Shown here: in pieces, positions 12,481 to 23,457 of the stretch | Layout of the letters: each line of letters opens with the position of its first letter | How positions within the stretch are numbered: the first letter of the stretch is position 1 | DNA from: Lunularia cruciata | Lineage: Eukaryota; Streptophyta; Marchantiopsida; Lunulariales; Lunulariaceae | Reading direction: 5' to 3' | DNA: 64,000 nucleotides | NCBI GenBank assembly: GCA_948567375.1 | Contig: OX419757.1 | Coordinates: 39,990,001-40,054,000, forward strand | The notes under the pieces: generated by a model | The model's input: the letters and a program-made list of their open reading frames with translations, nothing else | Told to the model about the DNA's origin: nothing | Database searches by the model: none | Translations under genes and position numbers: made by a program

Positions 12481-14050
12481 GTAATCTTGAGGTGAATCAT
12501 TCAAAAAGACATCTTGAAACTTTTTGACAATGTACTTCAATTTCTTCAAGAATTTGTCCATTGAGTTGTGCACTCTAGACTTCTCTTATTAGACCAATGA
12601 AACACATCTATCTATCTTACCAATAGATGTGGTCCCTATGGTATAGAGAGGTAGTTCTTTCCTTTATGATCTTTCTTTAACCCCAAAGACCTTCCATTGG
12701 CTAGTTCTCACTACTTTCTTTCTCCAATCGATAGTGGGTTTGTAGTGCTCAATCCATGTCATACCAAAGATCACACCATAACAAGCTAACCATAGCACTC
12801 ACCACTCAATTGTTTTTGATATTCTCCTATAGAGAGTGCTACCTTTCTAGGTAATGACTCAATCTTCTCTATCTGACCATTAGATAACTCTACTTCATCA
12901 TTCTAATCTTTCTCTAGTTCTACCCCAACCTTATTGCAATAAAGTGAGACAAGAAATTCTTTATTGCTCTAGGGTCTATCAATACTCTCACTTGATTGCC
13001 TTCTAGGACTCAGTTTGTGACAATTAGTTGTGCATTTGTCTTCCTCCACCTTTGACACTTGTCCTCTTCCTCCTCTTGCTTTTACTCTTTTCCATTAAGC
13101 CAATAAGGTTGTAAGGTACATTTTTTGGCAATCTTTGTTTTCTAATGTGATTTTAGTATCCTCCTCTTCAATTCATCTCTTCATGTGGTTCAAAATTGCA
13201 TGTATGGAGACCAAGAGCCTCTAGGATGACAAGCATAACAATTAATGGCTATGTGGTCCAACTTGGCTGCAATTAACACAACATTGTTGTTATGCTCAAG
13301 CCCTTTCTCCTCGTGGGACTCCATCTTTCCTATCTTTGACCTGTCTCTATTCTCCTTAGAGCGGTTGTGCTCCTTGGTTTAAGAGTTGAATATTGCTTAA
13401 TTCCATAAGAATTGGTCCACCAAAATGGGATGTCTTAACTTGATAGTGTTGCATTGAGACAACCCTTTCACCTCCTCCAAGGACCTTGCTATTCTCTTGG
13501 TGCATGCAATGGCTTCAAAAATAGTGCAAGGATTTTGTACCATTATCTCTTGACAAATTTTCTCTTTTAATCTCCATTTGAAATTGTCAATGCTTTTGAT
13601 GGACTCATATTGGTTATTGCAACTTGTAGATCAGGAAATAAATTCACATAGTCTTGTATGCTATTCTTTTGCTTCAACTCCTAAAAGTTGAGTTCGGGCC
13701 GGCTGAACAGAATCCACCGACTAGAAATTCTTGAGAAGTGCTTCTTGCATTACCATCCAAGCAATCTCTCTTCCTTTTGCCAACAAATTTTTTTCCCAAG
13801 CATTGTACCATGTGGGGACTTTATTGGTAAAGTAACCACTTGCAAACACACATGCAAAATGATCAATGATCTCAATTGTGAATAATCAAAAGTATCAATT
13901 CATTTTTGAAATCCAATTTTACACTACTACCATGGAATGTTGTCCTTTGTAATGCTCAATGTTGCACATCTTCTTCATTCATAATAATAATATGGTTTTG
14001 TTGTCAACCGAGGTCACTATCATTTGCATGAGTGACTGCTCTCCAAGTAC
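12481..14050 (-). pseudogene. Element H protease and gag remnant, truncated at element D
   Basis: Minus-strand coding aligns with the protease and Gag of elements B and F. The protease-like active-site region (INPRAIKNFLSH) is near 12960, a damaged CCHC knuckle (CVNCSQVG) near 13260, then Gag. At 14050 the Gag reading stops in a segment (plus CTCTCCAAGTAC) that is continuous in element B at about 31935-31950. This shows that D inserted into H gag. Confidence 0.72.
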
Positions 14051-14805
14051 TATAATACCAATAGCTAGATATATTATCTAGAGGTGGAAATTGACTTGGT
14101 AACATCTGGAAGGATGTTAAGTTTGATGGGCTAAGTAGATCAAATAGAGGTGTCACCAAAAGATCACTTCTACTTATAGAGGAGGAGCTAGAAACAACTT
14201 TAAAATGTAATACCAATAGCTAGACATATTATTTAGAAGTGAAAATTAGCTTAGTAACATTTGGAAGGATGTTATAGATAATGGACTAAGTAAATCAGAT
14301 ATAAATATCACCAAGAGATTACTTTTACCTATAGATTAGGAGCAAAAAATAGTCTGAAAACTTTAGAGCCAATTTTGGAGGCCTAAATGGATGAATTAGG
14401 CCTTAAAAATGCAAAAAATCTTTCCCAAGGTTGAGGAAGAGGTTGTCCTTCCCTTCCACTCCTTTATTTATCTCATCAAGAGCTTTCCAATGGTACCTCA
14501 TCCATATGATTATGAGATTCTTATAAAATATTCTCTGAATATTCTCTCTACTCAAAGCTTGTTTGACCAACCAAATAGGACCAAACCCAACATGTCATCC
14601 ATGCATGAAACTAATCTAAGGGTAGATCTCACTTCTAGATCACCTATCCATATATCTGATCCAAGGATGGAGCTTCCTTTGAGAGAATCCTTGATGCTAT
14701 ATAATAAAGTCAAAGTGCTCCTTTGGGGCATCGGAGTATTGAGTGTGAAGTTTGCATTTTGTCTCCTATATTTCTCTTAAGGTCTCTTATCCTCAAAAGA
14801 TTACA
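14051..14805 (+). repeat. Element D 5' LTR with internal 155-bp tandem duplication
   Basis: Begins TATAATACCAATAGC (expected TGTAATACC; G to A) and ends AGATTACA. Its first 155 bp (14051-14205) are repeated from 14206 (TGTAATACCAATAGC). The same duplication is present in the 3' LTR (60385/60540). A TATATAATAAAG motif at about 14697 may serve as TATA box and/or polyadenylation signal. The 5 bp on the left are AGTAC (14046-14050). Confidence 0.88.
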
Positions 14806-14806
14806 A

Positions 14807-14818
14807 TGGTATTTGAGC
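14807..14818 (+). other. Element D primer binding site, tRNA-iMet type
   Basis: TGGTATTTGAGC, one base after the LTR end, matches the 12-nt complement of plant initiator tRNA-Met (TGGTATCAGAGC) with two mismatches. Confidence 0.85.
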
Positions 14819-14877
14819 AAGTGTTTCAATCCAAGAGAGTAGATCATCCTTCTTGGAAGAGCATGGGCTATTAAGAG

Positions 14878-15296
14878 TGTAAAAGATTGAGATTGAGGAG
14901 AGAAATAAAAGATAAAAGATCATATTGAGACACTTGAATGAGGGAAAATTCCAAATGCCTACCATGAGCTTGGGATTTAGTATTTATAGAGAGCATATAA
15001 GGCTCTCAAGAAGCTTCCTTCTAGAAGCCACCTTCTTTGCATGCAAGCTAAGCTAGTTGGAAGCTTTCCAAAAAAACTTCATTCTAGAAGCTACCTACTT
15101 GAGGTGCAATCTAAGCTAGTCGAGAAGCTTTCCAAGAAGCTTTCTCTTAGAAGTCACCACTTTGCATGCACATTACCCAATACTTGGAAGGTGCCAAGTA
15201 GCTTCCTAGATACTTCTAGAATATTTTAGGTAAATTTGGCCTATTTGTTACTTCATTAGCCTTGAGTAACTCATCAATAAAGTCCATATTGTCACA
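14878..15296 (-). repeat. Solo LTR of family I inside the element D leader
   Basis: Read from the minus strand it starts TGTGACAATATGGA and ends CTTTTACA, matching the LTR of element I at 61069-61479. It is 419 bp long, flanked by AAGAG (14873-14877) and AAGAC (15297-15301), a 4-of-5 target duplication. It contains several TTCTAGAA and AAGCTT motifs, and a minus-strand TATAAATA at about 14975-14982. Confidence 0.87.
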
Positions 15297-15376
15297 AAGA
15301 CTAAGTAATGTTGAGGAGATAAACCATAGTGCAATTGATAGATTAGGAGTGTGTTAGAAAGAGGATGGAATGGAGC

Positions 15377-15792
15377 CTCCGAGAGGACATATCCAGCACT
15401 CTGCTTTCCATTCATGAATTTGATCCGTATCAAGATTATGTATATCTAGCATGAGCAAGTGAGAGTATATCTCATTTTCCATTTCAGAGCAAAGTTCATG
15501 GATATAGTGATGAATTTAGCAAACTCATTGATTTTCCTATGGTGATCTATGATAGAGAGTAGGACTTGACAATCTACATTTTGTTGTGATGGATCTAAAT
15601 ATACCAAATCCTCTCCCTTTTAACACTCAAGTAGAAATCCATTCTGTGGTGAGATCAAAAGTAATGTTTAGGGATTTTGTAGTCCATAATTTTAGTGAAG
15701 AATATTATCAACAAGTGATAGCCTTGAAAGTTCCAATGGTAGTCCCAATAGTCTGTGCTCCCTCTCAAGTGATCATATTAACCCTCTATTGA
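15377..15792 (+). pseudogene. Element D pre-gag coding region (conserved, function unknown)
   Basis: A 68-codon frame at 15586-15792 (VMDLNIPNPLPFNTQ at its start) is closely similar to frames at 32147-32350 in B and, more decayed, about 56700-56880 in F. Upstream, from an ATG near 15377, a damaged version of the second conserved block (ending VIYDRE in B) is visible with shifts. It lies between the primer site and the gag start. I do not know its function; it could be an N-terminal Gag extension or a separate leader-encoded peptide. Confidence 0.55.
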
Positions 15793-15849
15793 AGTAGGAA
15801 GTAGCAATTGAGCAATTGCTCTAGGAGTCATGGATTTGCAATTGTAGGA

Positions 15850-16900
15850 ATTGATGCAAGGAATGTAAGGAATGTTAAATGAGTTTTGGGAGATCAAGAT
15901 GACCATGGAGCCATTGCAAATTCAAGTACATAATTTTGAGAATGATCAGGCAATGCACAAAGGAGAGTCATCCCAAAACCCAATACCAATGACCAAAGTA
16001 CATGGAGAGGCACTCATGCCAATGACACCAAACCCGATCAACAATGAGACCTCATTGTTACTATAAATGAAGAGGACATGCAATACCAAGCCTTACAAGG
16101 AACAACAGTCCATGGAAGTAGTGGAGAATTGGATTTCAAGAATGAATCAATAATTTTGATTGTTCACCACTAAAATCACCAATCATTCCAAAGACATGTT
16201 TGCATGGGAGTACTTGATTGATAAATCCCTCATATGGTACAATGCTCTAGAACGATCAATACTGGCAAAAGGAAGACAGGTCACTTGGATGGCCATGCAA
16301 GAAGGGCTACTAAAGAACTTCCAATCTATGGATTCTATGAAAATGGCTTGCACCTAACTATGGATGTTGAAGCAAAAAAATAATGTACAAGAGTACATGG
16401 AGGCATTCCTCAATCTATAGAATGCAATAACCAACATGACTCCAATAGAAGCTCTGGACAATTTCAAACAAGGGTTAAAAGAACAAATTTGCAAAGAAGT
16501 AATGGTACAAAGCTTCTCATGATTTTTGAAGTCATTTTTTGTGCTCAAATAATGGCAAGGGCACTTGGAGGAGGTATAGGTGGAGTCCTAACTCAACCTT
16601 ATCAGGCCAAAACACAACATTTTGGTGGACCTGTTCCTATGGAATTAAGGAACATTTGGTTTTGAGAACAAGGAGCACAACCGCTCAAAGGAGAACGTGG
16701 ATGGCTTGAAGAAAGAAGAGATGCAATGCTAGGAGGAGAAACAACTCAAGCAAAGCAATGTTGTTGTTAGAATTGCAGCCAAGTTGGGCAATTGTCAATT
16801 TTCATTCTCATTTTCCTAAACACCCTTGACCTTCATACAAGCAATATTTGAACAACATGGAGAGACAAATTGAAGAGGAGGATACATAAATCACATCAGA
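15850..16900 (+). pseudogene. Element D gag remnant
   Basis: Gag forms the virus-like particle and binds RNA. The sequence begins near a MQGMLNEFWEIKMTME-type start (about 15860-15910), shared with B and F. It continues through LIDKSLIWYNALE (about 16215) to a CCHC-like piece near 16765-16800. Several stops are present (e.g. after LLL at about 16063). Truncated and non-functional. Confidence 0.72.
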
Positions 16901-16989
16901 AAAAAAATATCATAAGTAAATATACCTTGTGGCCTTATTGTCTCAATGGAGAAGAAAAAAAGTAGAGAAAGGAAGAAGAAAAGTGTGTA

Positions 16990-17123
16990 GGGAGTGAGGA
17001 AGACAAACTCACAATTGATTTCCGTAAATGGAGTCCTATTGGGCAATCAAGTGAAAGTGTTGACAAACACTAAAGCAACAAAGAACTTCTTGTCTTGCTC
17101 TATTGCAATAAGGTTAGGGATGG
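16990..17123 (+). pseudogene. Element D protease, N-terminal piece
   Basis: Encodes QLISVNGVLLGNQVKVL and ATKNFLSCSIAIRLGM, the aspartic protease segment also seen in B (30835-31041) and F (51455-51694). The active-site triplet corresponds to TNTKAT here (DPRAT in B), so it is altered. The frame is interrupted after the Met codon by element C and resumes at 41989. Confidence 0.75.
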
Positions 17124-17670
17124 TGTTGTATGTATATACATTGCTACACAACATACATCATTGTCAACATCACACACTATAAAAGCACAACTCATATATA
17201 ACTCATATATAAGTCATACATGGACTCTCAAGTGCCACAATAATCAGCTTGTTCACAACTCAAATCACACTCAATCAGATCAGTACTTGATTTATCACTC
17301 AATAATCTACAAACAACTAGACATTGATTACAATCAAACCACATCTACTCTAGCTAAGAGACTCCAAGTGATGCTCATAAACTTTCCATCCACCCTAGCT
17401 AGGAACTCAAAGGCTCAACATAAGAGAAGTGAGCGCTTTGGAGCTGCACTTCTAGGGTATACCTCTAATTTCAACTTGATCTCCAACCCTAATGGTCCCG
17501 TTGATGGCACATCCAACGGTACGAATGGTGCAAGGGGTGGTCAATGCCCCCAAACAAGAAATCTGACTATCAACAAGTAGTCTATGAGGAACTGCCAAAA
17601 ACATCTGACTACCAACACTACTACTCCAAAGTCAGAGCAATCTAGGTACAATGCTACAAATAGCATGACA
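17124..17670 (-). repeat. Element C 3' LTR
   Basis: Plus-strand ends are TGTTGTATGTA and TAGCATGACA. The part from 17241 matches the right-hand LTR at 41540-41988. Its first ~118 bp (17124-17241) are absent from the right copy, but are repeated just inside the element at 17676-17778. Confidence 0.75.
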
Positions 17671-17675
17671 ATTTT

Positions 17676-17778
17676 TGTGCATATATACATCATTACACAA
17701 CATACATCACCACAACATCACACATTATAGAAGCATAACTCACACATAAGTCATACATGGACTCTCAAGTGCCACAAT
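17676..17778 (-). repeat. Partial LTR duplication next to the element C 3' LTR
   Basis: TGTGCATATATACATCATTA onward to TCAAGTGCCACAAT repeats 17124-17241 with few changes, immediately inside the LTR. It may be the start of a second, truncated LTR left by recombination. No clear polypurine tract is visible between the two. Confidence 0.65.
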
Positions 17779-17951
17779 TGCCTCCTTAACTGGTGGTTAG
17801 GTGCCTCTAAATTCATATAGCCCTCTACTCCAAGTATATGGTATACCTTATGGTGGGCAAAAGATTAGGAGGCCGGGTGCTATTGAGCCCCATCGTTAGT
17901 CATCTATCTGCAATCTATATCATATAAAGGATAAAATAGCTATAGGTCAAG

Positions 17952-18120
17952 TCAAGTACATCTAGGACAGAACCATTGTCCATGGAGAACCACCATGAGA
18001 AGAAGAGTCAAACATGACAAATGCCATCCTCTCAAACAACCACCACACACTAACATAGTGATAGCTCCACCAGAAGACCACATAACATACACCTCAAGCC
18101 TGCACATACAAGTGCCAAGC
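17952..18120 (-). pseudogene. PHD finger remnant at the integrase C-terminus of element C
   Basis: The minus strand encodes, in order, SSGGAITMLVCGGC, RGWHLSCL and GQWFCPRC. This is the second half of a C4HC3 PHD finger: CxxC, WHxxC, then WFCxxC. The first cysteine pair is lost (Tyr and Trp stand where Cys is expected in VYVMW). PHD fingers read histone H3 tails. It follows the integrase core and occupies the place of the chromodomain of chromoviruses. The call rests on motif spacing, since no profile search could be run. Confidence 0.68.
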
Positions 18121-18239
18121 TTGGGTCCATTTACCATCAACATTTGGGAGGTAGTATGGCCCACAATTGCACACATGATTCTTCCTAACAATTCCATCAT
18201 GTCCTTCCAACACAAGGATTCTATATGGCAAAACCTCAT

Positions 18240-19027
18240 GCACTCTCAAGATAGTGCAGCCTGTAGAAACATCAAGTATGATTTGGTGCTATCTGCTATA
18301 GATATACATAGTCACCTGGATGAAATTGATAGATCAAAGATCTATAACCTCCTCCTTGAATGGTAGCATAGTGTAAGGTATCCCTATGTTGAGCAATTAC
18401 CAAGTTCTCAAAGGCCATTGCCATACTTTCCAAAAGATCTTTGTCTATTGAGAACATGTACTCATCCATACATTTGGATCATCCAAGTCCAAAACTATAG
18501 TAATATCTCAACAAATGGTTTGAGGTAAATCTGAATCTTGTCCATAGAGTAGAAAGTAAGGAGAGAGGGATACTAAGGAGGCTTGTTGGCTAAACCGATA
18601 GCCCATGGCCAACCAAGGTAATTGAATATTCCAATCTCCCAAGTGGTCTCTCTATAAACCATACTTTTGCAATCCTCTCTTCATTGTTTGAACCACTCTC
18701 TTTGCTAACAATTTGCCTCAAGGTGATCTCAAGAAGTAGTACAATGATCAATCAAAGCCTTGTCACATAAGATCTAAAACTCCTCCAAGAACTATGTACC
18801 TTGATCAATCAAAACCTCAATTGTTGCACCAAAATGACAGAGAACTTGATCCAAGAACAAGTAAGCCGTCCCTTCATTGGACTTGTCAACAAGTACTACC
18901 AACTCATTCCACTTGGAGAAGTGCTCCACCATCACCAAAATGTACCCATGATGTCTCACAATCAATGGTACAGATCCAACAAAATACAAACTCCGATGGT
19001 AACCCAACCCCATGATAGGTAATGGGT
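18240..19027 (-). pseudogene. Element C integrase, core and C-terminal part
   Basis: The minus strand encodes IMGLGYHRSLYFVGSVPL, ILVMVEHFSKWNELVVL and HFGATIEVLIDQGT (about 18800-19020). This is the integrase core around the first two catalytic Asp positions, though the first is replaced (SLYFVG where D is expected). Further left, about 18.24-18.75 kb, frames with stops encode the third catalytic region and C-terminus. The frame is continued on the other side of element B at 33460, where RASFNTLMPQLYP leads into IMGLG. Confidence 0.78.
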
Positions 19028-19757
19028 TGAAATACTCTAAGGACAAGAGAAGAGAGAAACATAGATTACACACTCAACATTTAGTGCCCCAAAGAGCACC
19101 TTCTCTTTATTATATAGACAAAGAGGATCTCCTCCAAGGAAGCTCCACCCTAGGATTAGGCACACAGATTGGTGACATGTCAGCAAGATCCACCCTTGGA
19201 TTACTTACTTCAATGGGTGACATGTTGGTCTAGGTCCTATCTGGTTGGTCAAACAAGCTTTGACCGGAGGGAATCTTCTAGTAGGAGTCTCAGAATCACG
19301 TAAGGTACCATTGGAAAGCTCTCAACAAGACAAATAAAGGGGGAGGGAAGGCCAGCCTTTCCTCCACTTGAAAGGGGGGGGGGGGCAAATGTGCACATTT
19401 TTGAGGCCTAATTCATCTATTTAGGCCTCCAAAATTGCCCTCAAAGATTTCAAGCATATTTTGGTTCCTGCTCTATTTGTAGAAGTCCACTTTTGGTGAT
19501 AACTATTTTTGATCTGTTTAGTCCATCATGTGTAAGCTCCTTCCAGATGTTACCAAACCAATTCTCACCTTTAAATCATATGTCTAGCTATTGGTTCTAA
19601 GGTTCTCAAGTTTATTTTGGTTTTTGCTCTATTAGTAGAAGTACTCTTTTGGTGATACTTATATCTGATCTATTTTGACCATCATGTAAAAAATCATTCC
19701 AGATATTACCAAACCAAATTTCACATCTAGATCATATGGCTAGCTCTTGGTATTACA
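19028..19757 (-). repeat. Element B 3' LTR
   Basis: Plus-strand ends TGAAATACTCTAAGG and CTCTTGGTATTACA. 730 bp. Holds a run of 12 G at 19374-19385 and two related ~155-bp blocks near its right end (in element orientation, the U3 start). The plus pyrimidine tract GACCTCCTTCCTTTTAAG at 19758-19775 is the adjoining polypurine tract on the minus strand. Confidence 0.93.
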
Positions 19758-19770
19758 GACCTCCTTCCTT

Positions 19771-20010
19771 TTAAGACGCAACGTCCTCATTGTGCAATTG
19801 TTGCTCAAATGCTTGCACCAACACCGGTGCATGTGTCAAATTGGCAGTGGGCTCCCATGTTGCTTCATAGAGGGGGTAACCTTTCCACTGTACTAGATAG
19901 TCCACCTGCGGATGGCGAGTACCACACATGCATTTTTGGAGAATACGTTCCACTTCATATTCCTATGTGCCATCAATGAGTGTCGGACAGGGTCAACTGT
20001 CTTGTGTGGA
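19771..20010 (-). pseudogene. Element B chromodomain
   Basis: Encodes MERILQKCM, VDYLVQWKGYPLYEATWEP and TANLTHAPVLVQAFEQQL. The chromodomain hallmark YLVQWKGYP-x-EATWEP is intact. It ends the integrase and is expected to recognise methylated histone H3, directing insertion to heterochromatin. The link to the integrase body is frameshifted. Confidence 0.88.
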
Positions 20011-21290
20011 ATGACCCTGGCCTGATCGGGGAGCATATCTGCATAGTAGGGAAACATGGAACATTTGATGGATGTTCATGTGTGGTGGTAGCTCAAGGTG
20101 ATAGGCCACAGCGCCAACGCAACAAAGAATCGAGAAAGCCCAATAAAATGAGGTCTAAGCTTACGAGGTCCAACTAATGTGAGGTTGGTTGTTGATAGCC
20201 ACACTTGATCCCCAACATTGAACTCCATGTGTTGATGCACTCCTACGGTGTGCATCAACATACTGCTTTTGTCAATTTTGTGCAATCTATAATCTGTGCT
20301 TGGCGCTCTTCACACCGTGTTGGATTCTAGAAACAAATGTGTTGACTGCATCGACCTTGGTAGCCACTGGACGGATCTTCATCAAACTAGAAGGTGTGAA
20401 AGGATGCTCACCATACATGAGGAAGAATAGAGTGACCTGGGTGGATTCATTCACTAAATTTGTTGTGAGAAAATTCCACAAACGGGAGTAGGGTGTCCCA
20501 CCTTTCTTGCGTTTCTAAGGTAAAGCCGCATAACATATCTTCAGACTTGCGATTAGTCCGCTCTATTTGGCCATCTGTTTGTGGGTGGTAAGCTATGGAC
20601 ATGGCCAACTTGGTTTTGAAGAAACCAAAGAGTGTTCGCCAAAACAAACTAGTGAATTGAGTGCATCTATCGGTGATAAGTACTCTAGACAAGCCATGGT
20701 GAGAGAAGACTACATCTTAGTATAATTGAGCTAGTTGTGGAGCGGTCACATCCTTGGTGGTAGGGCGTACATGAATGATTTTGCTGAGCCGGTCCACAAA
20801 GACCACAATGGAGTCAAACCCTGAGGTGGTCTTGGGTAATTCACAGACGAGATCCATACTCACTTGTTCCCAACGTTGGGTAGGCGTGGGGAAAGGTTGA
20901 AGGAGCCTTGTGGGAGCTTGATTAGAAGCTTTGTTTTGTTGACAAAGTAGGTAGCTATGCATGTAGTCCATCACATTGTTGCTCATCTTGGGCCAATAGT
21001 AATGGCGCTTGACTGCATCCAAGGTCTTGTCCACTCCAACATGACCTGCAATGGCCGAATCATGACATTCCAATAGAATGGTGGTGTGTAATTCTAGGAC
21101 ATTTGGGATCCATAATTTTCCATCACAAAAGGTGAGTCCTTGGGTGCTGGTGACGCCTTTGGGTGATTGTGCTTCTACAATTTGCAGATCAATTTTTGTA
21201 GCAGCCAGAATCTTTGGCCAGATTTCAAGGTTAATCTCAACCTCTGCCACCAAGTTATTTGTCATTGGCATGCGGGTGAATGCATCTGCA
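20011..21290 (-). pseudogene. Element B integrase
   Basis: From right to left: zinc-binding region (ECHDSAIAGHVGVDKTLDA, then LLCQQNKAS), core with MDLVCELP and DSIVVFVDRLSK (21271-20717), second catalytic region VLITDRCTQFTSLF (20692), third region YHPQTDGQIERTN, and GPF module near 20080-20200. First Asp, second Asp and Glu are all visible. The HHCC site is incomplete: the second Cys pair reads LLCQQN rather than CxxC. Frames are broken near 20700 and 20440. Confidence 0.88.
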
Positions 21291-21640
21291 AGTTGCTTCT
21301 TACCTTCCTAGTACGTGATTGACATGTTGAAGCATTGTTGCCACTCTACCCACCAAATCTGGTGATGAGATAGATCTTTCTGCGTCTCGAGGTAGACTAG
21401 AGGTTTGTGGCCTATCTCTACTACAAATGCTTTCTTGCCCAAATAGTGCTTCCAATGCTTGGTTGCCAGAACAATGGCCAGCTCTTCTCATTCTGTGGTG
21501 AGGTAGTGGTGTGCACTCTACCAATAAAAAATTTTGAGAGAAATATGCAATTGGATGTCATCTATCATGCCACTCTTGTTGTAGGACTGCTCCTATTGCT
21601 ATGCCTAATGCATCTATAGCCAACTTGATTGGTCATTTTG
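21291..21640 (-). pseudogene. Element B RNase H remnant
   Basis: Follows RT on the minus strand. The catalytic Asp region near LKWYDPK...LAIDA is interrupted by a stop after YDPK (21633), and the rest is read in two frames (HHRMRRAGHCSG, GQESICSRDRP are shifted versions of the NY-EE-LAIV and E-x-DH-x-L blocks). Non-functional. Confidence 0.7.
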
Positions 21641-22717
21641 GGTCATACCACTTCAAGATTGGTGCATGTAGCAAGGCGGCTTTCAGTTCTTGAAAGGCAA
21701 ACTCTTGTGCAGTTCTCCATGTCCACTTCTTCTCCTTGCCAAGTAGTACCATTAAAGGCTGTGTAACCTTGGAGAAGTCCTTGACAAATCTACGATAGAA
21801 TCCCATCAACTCCAATAAGCTCTTGAATTGAGTCTGATCTTCAGGAGCACGCCATTTTTGAATGACCTCTATTTTCACTGTCAATACTTGAATGCCCTCT
21901 ACACTTACTCTATGCCCCAAGTAGTCTACGTCAAACTTGCCAAACTCACACTTTGAGATTCTAGCATACAATAGATTATGTCTTAGAATCTGGAGGACCT
22001 CTCGTAGATGTTGTTTGTGTTCCATCATCGTGCTACTATATACTAAGATATCATCCAAGAAGACAGTAACAGACTTATCTAAGTATGGATGAAATATGTC
22101 ATTTATTAGACTCATGAAAGTGACAAGTGCATTGGTGAGGCCAAAAGGCATCACAAGATACTTGAAGTGGCCATACCTGGTTTGAAAGGCAGTTTTGTAC
22201 ACATCCTCCTCCGCAATTTGGATTTGATTGTAACCGCTTTGCAAGTCCAATTTGGTGAAGTATCTCATTCCATGGAGTTGATCAAACAGGTCATCCATGC
22301 AAGGTAAGGGGTATTTGTTCTTCACTATTTGCTGATTGAGACCTCAATAGTCAATGCACATGCGCATTGTACCATCCTTCTTCATAAACAAGACATGAGC
22401 CCCATATGGTGAAACGCTAGGTTGGATGAACCCCTTGTGCAACATCTCCTCCAACTCATGAGGTGATAGGCAATATGGGGCCTTACAAGGAGGTGTCTTC
22501 CCCGAGAGTGTCTCAATTTTATGATCTACTTTCCTTTTTGGTGGTAATCCTGACGGTAGATCATCGGGAAAGACATCTTGAAATTCATCCACCACAACCT
22601 TCAATTTCTCAAAAACTTGTCCATCAAGTTGTGCACTCTGGACATCTCTTATTATACCCATCAAACACTATTGGTCTTACAGACCATTGCCGTCCCTATG
22701 ACATATAGAGGCAGATC
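21633..22717 (-). pseudogene. Element B reverse transcriptase
   Basis: Copies element RNA into DNA. An N-terminal piece at 22664-22344 (DLPSGLPPKRKVDHKIE, CKAPYCLSPHELEEM, KKDGTMRMCIDY) ends in a TGA where an Arg is normal (DYRGLN). The same frame then continues at 22325-21633 with [28 protein letters not shown] and the catalytic box FLDDILVYSS, then thumb region LGHRVS and FYRRFVKDFS. Catalytic Asp residues are present; one stop inactivates the frame. The right edge at 22717 is the insertion point of element A. Confidence 0.92.
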
Positions 22718-23409
22718 TGTGAGCCGGCCTGTCTCTCACTCAGGATGAACCTCTGATGGCTATTATGGTAGCGCACCATGGACTAAGAAGGCAAAGAACC
22801 CCAACTTCATCATACTCCTCCAAGGCTAACACTCCAAGACTCAGGACATTGCTCACTAGAGAACTCAATGAGAGAGAGATAGTTGCAAATGAAAGGATGA
22901 TGAGTACCTCCTCACCCCTTGTTTATATGGTGATGAAATAGTTACGTACCAAAGTTACTAATTACCGTAGTAACTCAAGCTACTAGACTAAAAGTCAAGT
23001 AAAGTAAAAAAGCAGAAAGGAATATCCATTCACATGGGCATATTCCCCTAAGCATGTGATCTTATCTTGACCCAGCCACTAAGTCAAGGATTCCTTCACA
23101 TGGGCTATCCTTGGACTAAAGAAGAATCCAAAACAAAAAGGTTTGCGGGCCCAAGAGTTCTCAACTCTTTCCTCAAAGCCAAACACCTAGGAATAATACC
23201 AAGTCAACACACTAAAATCCAAAATAGTAGTGCTCATCTTTTCTACTTCCTCTAAAGTAAGTTCCCCTCTATCTTAGCTATGACTAAATTTAGCTAACCA
23301 TGACTAATATAGAACCATCCTTTATCTCTATATAAATAATATCTCTTAAGTACTTGTAATACCAAGCTAAATATCACAATACCACACACATGCACAAATG
23401 GGTGTTACA
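22718..23409 (-). repeat. Element A 3' LTR
   Basis: Plus-strand ends TGTGAGCCGGCC and GGGTGTTACA; on the minus strand TGTAACACCC...GGCTCACA, canonical TG...CA. A minus-strand TATTTATATAGAG near 23325-23340 is a TATA-box candidate. The plus sequence TTTACCCCCGG at 23410-23420 is the adjacent polypurine tract read in reverse. Confidence 0.95.
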
Positions 23410-23457
23410 TTTACCCCCGGACTAAGTTTTCACTTTGTCCTCAAAGTGAAGGTCTCT

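Larger units (their letters stand above)
9137..14050 (-). mobile_element. Element H: Ty3/gypsy chromovirus, 3' part, split by element D
   Basis: From left to right: 3' LTR, polypurine tract, chromodomain, integrase, RNase H, RT, protease, gag, all read from the minus strand. The gag sequence breaks off at 14050, where the LTR of element D starts; the 5' part of H would lie beyond D and I, outside the window. Stops and frameshifts are numerous, so it is inactive. Left candidate target duplication is TCCCA (9132-9136). Its LTR and protein sequence are closest to elements B, D and F. Confidence 0.88.

Noticed and set aside
17095-17580. 161-codon plus-strand frame across the element D protease and element C LTR
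   Set aside because: It crosses an insertion junction; its N-terminal codons are element D protease in another frame and the rest is LTR.
23410-23457. Possible env-like ORF between integrase and 3' LTR of element A
   Set aside because: Only about 48 bp separate the integrase stop from the LTR; no room for an envelope gene.
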